Shown: positions 1-5,791 of the stretch, one piece after another | Numbering within the stretch: position 1 is the first letter of the stretch | Layout of the letters: every line of letters starts with the position of its first letter | DNA from: an uncultured Prevotellaceae bacterium | GTDB lineage: Bacteria > Bacteroidota > Bacteroidia > Bacteroidales > Bacteroidaceae | NCBI GenBank assembly: GCA_946413885.1 | Contig: CAMKMK010000145.1 | Coordinates: 1 to 5,791, forward strand | DNA length: 5,791 nucleotides | Direction of reading: 5' to 3' | Notes under the pieces: model-generated | What the model was told of the DNA's origin: nothing | The model's input: only the letters and a program-made list of their open reading frames with translations | Databases searched by the model: none | Position numbers and translations under genes: made by a program

Positions 1-37
1 AGACTCTCTCTTGATCTCGCGAGCAAATAAACGAGTT

Positions 38-727
38 CTACAAAGAAAAGATGTAATCAATTACCTGCAAAGCATTCTCAGCAGTCATCATGTCGAGTTT
101 GTTGTCGCGAACATACTGCTTTATTTGCTCTTTTTGTTCAGGAAATGCCTTGTAAACGCTCTTGATGTTTTTCACGCTGTATTCTTTGCCATTCTTCGTA
201 AAGAAATAGGTACTCTGATTCTTGGTCTTCCAGACATCAAGGTTACGACCGTTTCCGTCATATTGGTTGACGCCATACGAGCCATTATACATGCCTCCAC
301 CAATTCCAGCAATGGTTCCCATACCAAACTGGTCGCTGAGTTGGATTTTACGTGACGGAACCTGTGAGGTGCCAAAAGCTCCTACATATCCTTCATGTAC
401 GCGAGTAATATGCCAACCCACGAGCACGCGATTGCCACCATCACGATCAATAACCTCGCAGAATTGCTTATCACGGTACACCCATCGGCTTCCTCCCATG
501 TAAAGTGTATCAATGTTCTCAGGATTGATCAGTTCCATGAGTTGATCGTCCTGCATGTACATGATTTTCCTATTGGCCACATCATAGTTGGCTTGTGCCT
601 GATTATGGGCTTTGTTTTTATATAGGATTCGCGTAGGAACGAAATCTTGGAAGAAATAAATTCGCTTTTCCTGTGCCATGATTGAGGCGGTTAGAAAAAA
701 CAGGAGGATAGTGAATATGTTACGCAT
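38..727 (-). CDS. Secreted hypothetical protein, 229 aa, signal peptide
   Basis: I do not recognise a named family. The protein starts at the ATG at 725-727 and ends at a TAG. Residues 1-18 form a Sec signal peptide (MRN, then a hydrophobic core, ending SIMA) with likely cleavage before Gln19, a common +1 residue in Bacteroidota. There is no Cys there, so it is a periplasmic or exported soluble protein rather than a lipoprotein. Mature residues about 20-110 are rich in short beta-strand-like segments (YDVANRKIMYM, ENIDTLYMGGSRWVYRD). Residues 133-162 are rich in Gly and Asn and probably form a flexible loop. Residues 185-226 look helical and charged (FPEQKEQIKQYVRDNK). The only Cys is Cys90. 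This layout resembles many lineage-restricted Bacteroidota secreted proteins. It lies on the same strand as the SusC/SusD pair but behind a terminator and with its own promoter, so a role in the same uptake pathway is not shown. The gene is complete with no sign of decay. Confidence 0.85.
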   Translation of the reverse strand: MRNIFTILLFFLTASIMAQEKRIYFFQDFVPTRILYKNKAHNQAQANYDVANRKIMYMQDDQLMELINPENIDTLYMGGSRWVYRDKQFCEVIDRDGGNRVLVGWHITRVHEGYVGAFGTSQVPSRKIQLSDQFGMGTIAGIGGGMYNGSYGVNQYDGNGRNLDVWKTKNQSTYFFTKNGKEYSVKNIKSVYKAFPEQKEQIKQYVRDNKLDMMTAENALQVIDYIFSL

Positions 728-752
728 AATGTTGATTGTTGTTTTGTCGATG

Positions 753-782
753 CAAAGTTACTGCTTTTCGTTTGAATACAAC
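753..782 (-). promoter_or_regulatory. Bacteroidota-type promoter for the 229-aa secreted protein gene
   Basis: Read on the minus strand, TAACTTTG (760-753) matches the Bacteroidetes -7 consensus TAnnTTTG exactly. GTTG (782-779) stands 18 bp upstream as a partial match to the -33 TTTG element, so the spacer is slightly short. Transcription would begin near 744-750, giving a leader of only about 20 nt before the ATG at 727. The leader is A-rich (ACAAAACAACAATCAAC) and has no Shine-Dalgarno motif, which is usual in this phylum. Upstream, 783-836 is very AT-rich and holds no gene; it ends at the preceding terminator. No operator can be claimed. Confidence 0.7.
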
Positions 783-836
783 CGTTTGGATGATTTATTT
801 AACTATTATATTCATTATTTGAAACTGTTTAACGAA

Positions 837-872
837 AATGGCAGGCAACACGTACTGATGCTGCCCGCCATT
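837..872 (-). terminator. Intrinsic terminator of the SusC/SusD-like operon
   Basis: On the minus strand, AATGGCGGGCA (872-862) pairs with TGCCTGCCATT (847-837) over 11 bp including one G.U. Four further pairs (861-858 with 848-851, two of them G.U) extend the stem to 15 bp with a 6-nt loop, CAGTAC. The stem runs into TTTTCGTT (838-831), a short U-tract. In plus-strand RNA the three wobbles would become A/C mismatches and no T-run follows, so the element acts in the susD-like direction. It starts 34 nt after the lipoprotein stop codon and separates the transporter operon from the downstream gene. Confidence 0.85.
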
Positions 873-878
873 GTTAGT

Positions 879-909
879 TAAGCAATGTGTCTAATGTGAC
901 AAATGCTTA
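879..909 (-). other. Weak hairpin overlapping the SusD-like stop codon
   Basis: On the minus strand, TAAGCA (909-904) pairs with TGCTTA (884-879). An inner TGTC (901-898) pairs with GACA (891-888) around a 6-nt loop, with a small 2x3 internal loop between the stems. The first three bases of the outer stem are the TAA stop codon of the lipoprotein gene. The element has few G:C pairs and sits just before the strong terminator. It may help protect the mRNA 3' end or may be chance; the pairing is visible, the role is a guess. Confidence 0.3.
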
Positions 910-2862
910 TTTAGGAGAACCCCATTGTGGGGCTTTCTTGTCTTGCCATACGCGCTCTGTGTTGAGAGGAGCATTGCCTGAGTTGTATTTGTTACCTTGG
1001 CTATCTGTTCCTAAGCTGTTAAATCCTTGAGCTTGATAAGCAGCTTTCTTAATGTCGTACATGATATCAGTAACCAGAGGCTCAGAGATAACAAATCGAC
1101 GAGGAATTGCAGAAAGTTCTACATTCGGGAATTTCACAAATGGAAGCAAATCGGAACCTACCTTTGGATAACCTGAACGACGTGCGGTAACATACTGATC
1201 GTCGCACTGCTCACTGAAGTGAACGAGGAGCTGAAGGTAAACCTTTTCCAAATTGTCGTCAGCAGATCTCGTAAACTTCACGTTGTCGGTAGCCAACATG
1301 GCATCAATTTCACCATCTACGAGATCAATTGGTTTTTCATTCTCATCGTAATTGTAATTGGTTCCATAATAAGGAATCTTATTGGCCTTAGCAAGAGCAT
1401 CGAACTCTTCAACGGAAGCACGTACACCAGCATTGTACCAATTCTCAGCTGATTTGCCGCCAATCGATCCACCCTTCAGCAATGCAAACTCAGCCATGTA
1501 GAGATTGACTTCACCTGCACCCAGATACATCTGATAGAGAGGATTATTGTCGGTATCCTGGATAACGTTCATGTTGATGGTACCGTCAGACTCGAGCGTC
1601 ATAGCTGTAGGAACCTGGAAGTCTACACGACCACGACGCATCTCTTCTGTATAGTAGCTCCAAGGATTGTATGAACGCTGGAATTTGTCACCCTTGGCAT
1701 TTTCCATTTCTATCTGATAACGGATACCTGGATTCCAATATTCTTCGAAATCCTCATCGCTCAGCTTACCTGCATCATGTTCAGTCTTTGGTGAATACTG
1801 AACGGGCAGTGCGGTGTAGCGAACCCAAGGCTCACCCATACCGCCCCACTCTTTGAAGTTGCCGTTCTCGTCAAGTACCACATTCTCTTTCACAGCCGTA
1901 GGCAGCTTGTCCCATTTGCCATTGTCGATGAAACTCTGAACAACCTTCGAATTGAAACTGTTCTTAACATAAATGAAACGGACGCGGGGGTCTTTGCTGT
2001 CGAGCATGAACTTCATCACATTACCTGATGCATAGATGGTTGTCAAACCGTTGCCCGTACCATAGACGTGGTCAGCGTTGCCTGAAGCATAGTCAGTAGC
2101 CTTAGCAAAGCGGAAATCATCGTCAATGCTTGTGATCAGACCAGCGCTGTTGCTTGCTGCTTCCTCAGCAATGGCGAGAGCCTTCTGGGGGTCGTTGTTG
2201 TACAGACGAACAGCAATCTTCAGTTTCAAAGAGTTAGCAAGTTTTGCCCACTTCGACCATGAGCAACCATAAGCTGCATCCTGACGAGTTACGCCCGACA
2301 GTCCATCGGCCTGGAGCATGGTGATGTAGTCGTTGAGTTCGTTAATCCAAAGGGTATACAGTTCCTCTACAGTGTCGTACTTGGGAGTCAAGATGCCCAA
2401 ATCATCATAGTGGCAAGCCTCAGTATAAGGAATTGAACCATACATATCGGTATCGAAGATGCCAAGATAAATAGTCATGATACCTGTAGCTGCCAGATAA
2501 CCATTGTTCTCCACTTCACCTGTCTCCTTGATGTAGTTCTGGATACGGTTGCGGTACTTCATGGTATTGATGTACTGGCTACCTTGTCCTCCAGATTCCT
2601 GCATACCTGTGAAATCGTCAGCAAAGCCATCACCTGGCATACCCATCTGATCCCAACGGGTGAAATAACGTACATTGTAGAACCAAACCAAATAGTCTGT
2701 GGGTTGGAATGCATTGATTGCAGCCGTCATCAGACCCTCAGGAAGAGTCTTCGTCACGTTGGCAGGGTCCTGATTCAACTCTTTATACTCATCGGCACAT
2801 CCAATGTTCAGAAATAACACAGAAGCCAATGCACCTGCAATGAAAAATTTATTTAGTTTCAT
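907..2862 (-). CDS. SusD/RagB-like nutrient-binding outer-membrane lipoprotein (SusD-like_2 type)
   Basis: This is the surface lipoprotein partner of the SusC-like transporter: it caps the barrel, captures the nutrient outside the cell and delivers it. The 651-residue protein starts at the ATG at 2860-2862. It has a type II signal peptide, with the lipobox ending Ile-Gly-Cys22. CADEY follows, and the acidic residues after Cys fit the Bacteroidota surface-export signal. Family marks appear in the expected order: ELNQDPANVTKTLPEGLMTAA (about 28-48), DTDMYGSIPYTEA (137-149), SKWAKLANSLKLKIAVRL (203-220), a TPR-like helical part including EVNLYMAEFALLKGG (451-465), NAGVRASVEEF (477-487), ARRSGYPK (560-567) and IPRRF (586-590). 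These fit SusD-like_2 (PF12771) better than classical SusD. Residues about 315-420 and 498-535 carry Asp/Glu/Asn-rich stretches that may be insertions, and the length is on the long side for the family. Its start lies 23 bp after the transporter stop. The ligand is not readable from the sequence. Confidence 0.95.
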   Translation of the reverse strand: MKLNKFFIAGALASVLFLNIGCADEYKELNQDPANVTKTLPEGLMTAAINAFQPTDYLVWFYNVRYFTRWDQMGMPGDGFADDFTGMQESGGQGSQYINTMKYRNRIQNYIKETGEVENNGYLAATGIMTIYLGIFDTDMYGSIPYTEACHYDDLGILTPKYDTVEELYTLWINELNDYITMLQADGLSGVTRQDAAYGCSWSKWAKLANSLKLKIAVRLYNNDPQKALAIAEEAASNSAGLITSIDDDFRFAKATDYASGNADHVYGTGNGLTTIYASGNVMKFMLDSKDPRVRFIYVKNSFNSKVVQSFIDNGKWDKLPTAVKENVVLDENGNFKEWGGMGEPWVRYTALPVQYSPKTEHDAGKLSDEDFEEYWNPGIRYQIEMENAKGDKFQRSYNPWSYYTEEMRRGRVDFQVPTAMTLESDGTINMNVIQDTDNNPLYQMYLGAGEVNLYMAEFALLKGGSIGGKSAENWYNAGVRASVEEFDALAKANKIPYYGTNYNYDENEKPIDLVDGEIDAMLATDNVKFTRSADDNLEKVYLQLLVHFSEQCDDQYVTARRSGYPKVGSDLLPFVKFPNVELSAIPRRFVISEPLVTDIMYDIKKAAYQAQGFNSLGTDSQGNKYNSGNAPLNTERVWQDKKAPQWGSPK

Positions 2863-2885
2863 ATTCTTTCTTTATATTTATAAGG
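2863..2885 (-). promoter_or_regulatory. Intercistronic SusC-SusD leader, A-rich translation start region
   Basis: The 23 bp between the two genes read CCTTATAAATATAAAGAAAG then AAT before the ATG on the minus strand. It is almost entirely A/T, has no GGAGG-like motif and no room for a hairpin or a separate promoter. An unstructured A-rich leader like this is the usual translation start context in Bacteroidota, and the spacing supports one polycistronic mRNA. Confidence 0.5.
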
Positions 2886-5791
2886 TTAGAATGTAGCTTT
2901 CAGAGTGAATGTGAAGCTTGAGGTAACACCTGAGAACTGACGGATACGGAACTCAGCTGCTGTCGTACCAGCAACAGCCTCAGGATTCTCCTTGTTAGGC
3001 ATCGTATTCAGCAGGTAGCCGAGATTGTGTCCCTGAGCGGTGAGGCTGAGACGCTTGGCAGCTATCTTGCTGGCAATTCTCTTGTCAAATTCATAAGTCA
3101 AAGAGAGGTCGCGGAAGGCAATATAGTTCAATTTCTTAAACCACATGTCATCGAGAACGAAGGTTCCCCATTGCTGGGACAAATAGATCCAGCCTCCAGC
3201 ATGAACATACTCAGCATGTCCACCTGCAACCAGTTCTGCCCATGTCTCACCGCTTTCAAACTGACCTGATCCTACGGTATACATAGATCCGTCAGGCTGT
3301 TTAACCTGCGAACCCTTCTGAACGATACCATTGGGAATCACACCATCATTGTATTCCATTCCATCGAAACCACTCTTGTAAGTAACGCCACCATGGCCTT
3401 CACGTCCCTCAAGTGAGGTGTCTGTGTAGCCATAGGCGTATCCATAATGGGAACCATAGGAAGCAACCATGCCACCAAAGCGACCATCGAAGCTGGCGCT
3501 TAATGTCCAGTTCTTCCAGCGCAGAGATGTATTGACAGAACTGAGGAAGTCAGGAACGGAGTTACCTACTTCTTCCACCTTACCTGCACGCTGATAATAA
3601 GGAGCCAGGTAACCAGCATTATAGTAACGAGTATTCAGCACACGGAGTCCTGATGTTTCGTCAATAAGGGGTGCTGCGTCTGACATCAGCATACCATAGG
3701 TGCCACCCACCTTGGCTACGGAACCAACACGGTAGTTACCATAATCGGGTGAACCTTGCAGGGTGATATAGTTGGCGCAGAGGTCAGAGAGTTCCACGAT
3801 CTTTGACTTGTTCTTCGTGAAAGTGAAGTTCAAATCCCATTGCCAGTCCTTCGTGAGCACGGGAGTCGTGTTCAAAGCAATTTCAACACCACTATTCTGG
3901 ATGTTACCAGCATTGATCAGAGCGCTTCCGTATCCTGAAACGGAAGGAATTGACACGGTCATGATCTGGTCAACAGTATTCTCTTTATAATATGTGAAGT
4001 CAAGACCGATACGATTGTTCAGAAAACGGATGTCGGTACCGATTTCCCAAGACTTCTTGCGCTCAGGCTTCAGATCCTGACTGTAGGTAGTGCTTGATAC
4101 GGTGGTAGAGAAGGGCTTGCCATAATTGTTGGTGTAGCTCTCCAATCCGTATGCCGAGTTGATGTAATAAGGTTTGGTGTCGTTACCTACATGTGCGTAA
4201 GATGCGCGAACCTTCCAGAAGCTGAGCCATGTAGGCAGCTGATCGCGGAAGGAGTTGGTAATCAACCAAGCACCGTTCACTGAAGGATAGAAGTAGCTGT
4301 AGGTACCGTGTCCGTCAGCATAAACGAGAGAGGATGACCAGTCATTACGGCCAGTTACATCTACGAATACCTGATCTCTCCAACTTGCGCCCACCTGAGC
4401 GGCAACTGACTGGATGGTCTTCGTGTTGGAAACACTTGCAGAAGCGCTGTAGCCTTCTGAACCATTGGCCAGGAAGAACTGGTTGGGAACGATGAAGTCA
4501 CCCTTCGTATTCGCGCTCATCGCGGACTGACGGCTGTTGTAGAACTCGTAACGGAGGAAACCATTCAGGCGCCAGTCATCGTTGAACTGCTTGTCGAACA
4601 TCAAGTTCGTGTTCAGGTTCTGCTGCTCCTTACGGCTCTGAGAAGTACCGTAATAACCACCTTGGTTGTAGTAACCGGGACCTGGGTTCTTAGTTTCTGA
4701 CTCTGTGAAATAATAGTTGTAGTTAGCTTCTGTAACCCACTTCAACCAGGGAGTGAAACTCCAAGTCAACTTCACGTCTGGACGTACCATCGTTTCCTTC
4801 TGGTAGTATTCGTTCTCCCAAATGCTCCACCAGATATCGCGGCCGATCACATATCCCCACTCGTCCCCATAACTGGTATTAGCCTGACCACCATGAGGAC
4901 CTTTGTACTTATCGCGGTAATACTTGGCATCGTACATACGATCCCAGGTACCGTCTACAAAGTACCCACCAATATTGGGCTGAGCATTGCGGGGCTTCGA
5001 GTTGGCGAAGTTGATGCTTGCTTCCAGTTCCACGTTGTCGGTAATCTTGTGGCTGCCCTTAGCCAAGAAGCTCAGACGACGGAAATCGTTGTTGGGCAAC
5101 GTACCGTTGTTGTAGCGATAAGACATGGAGGTGTAGAAGTTTGTACGTTCATTGCCACCAGAAATAGCTACGTTCGTGTTGGTGGAGAAGCCAGTATCGT
5201 AGGCATCCTTGAAGTTGTTGTTGTAAGCCTTGGGAGTATACAGCTTACCATCGTACATTTCCATCAAACCATCCTTCGCATTCTGGCGGATGACATCGAA
5301 CGAGGGGCCGAATGCGGTACCCATCTCGCCATAATTGCTCAACACCTTATAGGAAGGATAGCCATCGCTGTTGAGCCAATAGAGCTCATTCTGGTAGAAG
5401 GGATGATCGGGGTTCGATGCATAGAACCAGCTCTCAGCAAACTCGTTCTGCAGCTTGGGCTGATGAGTAACCTTATCGAATCCGAAGGTCTGAGAAAAGT
5501 CTATACCCAAACCACGCTTGCCTTTACCACTCTTGGTGGTGATGACTACTGCACCATTCAGACCGCGAGAACCGTACAGAGCGGTAGCGGCAGCACCTTT
5601 CAGAACAGATACTGTCTCGAAATCGTCAGGATTCAGGTTTTTCAGCTCATTACCATAGTTCTGTGCACCTGAAGCCCAGTCAGCATCGTTCTCCACGATA
5701 CTGTTGTCAAGAATAACACCATCGATTACATAGATGGGCTGGTTGTTCTTGTTCAGGGTGGAAGCACCACGGATCAAGATCTTCGAGGCAC
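2886..5791 (-). CDS. SusC/RagA-like TonB-dependent outer-membrane transporter, 5' end outside the window
   Basis: This encodes the beta-barrel channel of a SusCD uptake complex, which imports large nutrients across the outer membrane using TonB energy. About 967 codons are visible, ending in TAA. The reading frame is open to the right edge: residues ASKI precede the TTG at 5775-5777, which is an internal Leu codon and not a start. The signal peptide, any carboxypeptidase-regulatory-like domain, the TonB box and the first part of the plug are therefore missing, probably 120-150 residues. The visible plug begins with LIRGASTLN and QPIYVIDGVILD, followed by NLNPDDFETVSVLKGAAATA and LYGSRGLNGAVVITTKSGKG, the SusC signature (5562-5603 for its core). 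The barrel follows, with GREGHGG near visible residue 793 and WFKKLNYIAFRDLSLTYEF near 880. The C-terminus, FTFTLKATF, ends in the Phe typical of outer-membrane barrels. The SusD-like partner follows after 23 bp. The operon promoter lies outside the window. Substrate unknown. Confidence 0.96.
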   Translation of the reverse strand, partial: ASKILIRGASTLNKNNQPIYVIDGVILDNSIVENDADWASGAQNYGNELKNLNPDDFETVSVLKGAAATALYGSRGLNGAVVITTKSGKGKRGLGIDFSQTFGFDKVTHQPKLQNEFAESWFYASNPDHPFYQNELYWLNSDGYPSYKVLSNYGEMGTAFGPSFDVIRQNAKDGLMEMYDGKLYTPKAYNNNFKDAYDTGFSTNTNVAISGGNERTNFYTSMSYRYNNGTLPNNDFRRLSFLAKGSHKITDNVELEASINFANSKPRNAQPNIGGYFVDGTWDRMYDAKYYRDKYKGPHGGQANTSYGDEWGYVIGRDIWWSIWENEYYQKETMVRPDVKLTWSFTPWLKWVTEANYNYYFTESETKNPGPGYYNQGGYYGTSQSRKEQQNLNTNLMFDKQFNDDWRLNGFLRYEFYNSRQSAMSANTKGDFIVPNQFFLANGSEGYSASASVSNTKTIQSVAAQVGASWRDQVFVDVTGRNDWSSSLVYADGHGTYSYFYPSVNGAWLITNSFRDQLPTWLSFWKVRASYAHVGNDTKPYYINSAYGLESYTNNYGKPFSTTVSSTTYSQDLKPERKKSWEIGTDIRFLNNRIGLDFTYYKENTVDQIMTVSIPSVSGYGSALINAGNIQNSGVEIALNTTPVLTKDWQWDLNFTFTKNKSKIVELSDLCANYITLQGSPDYGNYRVGSVAKVGGTYGMLMSDAAPLIDETSGLRVLNTRYYNAGYLAPYYQRAGKVEEVGNSVPDFLSSVNTSLRWKNWTLSASFDGRFGGMVASYGSHYGYAYGYTDTSLEGREGHGGVTYKSGFDGMEYNDGVIPNGIVQKGSQVKQPDGSMYTVGSGQFESGETWAELVAGGHAEYVHAGGWIYLSQQWGTFVLDDMWFKKLNYIAFRDLSLTYEFDKRIASKIAAKRLSLTAQGHNLGYLLNTMPNKENPEAVAGTTAAEFRIRQFSGVTSSFTFTLKATF

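Noticed and set aside
16..23. CTCGCGAG palindrome downstream of the 229-aa gene as a terminator
   Set aside because: It is a perfect 8-bp palindrome with no loop, no extended stem and no T-run after it on the minus strand. The window ends too soon to judge further.
222..625. Overlapping plus-strand frames opposite the 229-aa secreted protein
   Set aside because: They are short and antisense to a gene with a clear signal peptide and promoter. Their translations show no signal, motif or plausible start context.
783..836. The AT-rich spacer as a site for a small RNA or second promoter
   Set aside because: I found no second TAnnTTTG element on either strand here and no stable hairpin; only low-complexity A/T sequence and a minor AAACTGTTT palindrome are visible.
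678..881. A 67-codon plus-strand frame across the intergenic region
   Set aside because: It runs through the start of the secreted protein gene, its promoter and the terminator hairpin, all of which have better explanations on the minus strand. Its upstream sequence lies within the coding region of the other gene.
884..898. AATGTG repeated twice at 9-nt spacing
   Set aside because: Two copies of six bases in an AT-rich trailer are within chance expectation, and they lie inside the weak hairpin already described.
4893..5672. A 259-codon open frame on the plus strand opposite the transporter gene
   Set aside because: It lies wholly antisense to the conserved plug and early barrel of the transporter, has a low-complexity Val/Ile/Thr-rich translation with no recognisable domain, and has no plausible promoter or leader of its own. 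It is best explained by codon use in the real gene leaving few stops in the opposite frame.
5775..5777. TTG as the start codon of the transporter
   Set aside because: The frame stays open to the window edge, and this codon falls inside the conserved plug motif (ILIRGAS), so it encodes an internal Leu.

Overview
The window looks like a piece of a Bacteroidota chromosome, most likely order Bacteroidales and perhaps a Prevotella-like genus. The evidence is a SusC/RagA-type TonB-dependent transporter gene followed directly by a SusD/RagB-type surface lipoprotein gene, a Bacteroidetes-type promoter (TAnnTTTG -7 element), A-rich leaders without a Shine-Dalgarno sequence, and a moderate G+C content. 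The genus is an inference from general resemblance, not a database match.

All three supported genes lie on the minus strand, so transcription runs from high to low coordinates. The transporter gene (2886-5791) enters from the right edge. It has lost its signal peptide, any N-terminal extension and the first part of the plug, but it is open to its natural stop. Only 23 bp separate it from the SusD-like lipoprotein gene (907-2862), so the two are almost certainly co-transcribed. A weak hairpin overlaps the susD-like stop codon (879-909). Behind it is a strong intrinsic terminator (837-872) whose three G.U pairs form only in minus-strand RNA. An AT-rich spacer follows (783-836), then a promoter (753-782) for a separate 229-residue secreted protein of unknown function (38-727). 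Positions 1-37 hold only the trailer of that gene; an 8-bp palindrome at 16-23 is not a convincing terminator.

Functionally, the SusC-like barrel and SusD-like lid would form an outer-membrane uptake complex for oligosaccharides, peptides or another large nutrient, energised by TonB-ExbB-ExbD. No glycoside hydrolase, peptidase, regulator or sensor lies inside the window, so the substrate cannot be named. The sequence features point to the SusC/SusD subfamily that pairs with SusD-like_2 (PF12771) lipoproteins. I see no RNA genes, CRISPR, insertion sequences or phage genes. Overall this is an ordinary nutrient-uptake locus. The least explained part is the small secreted protein downstream.
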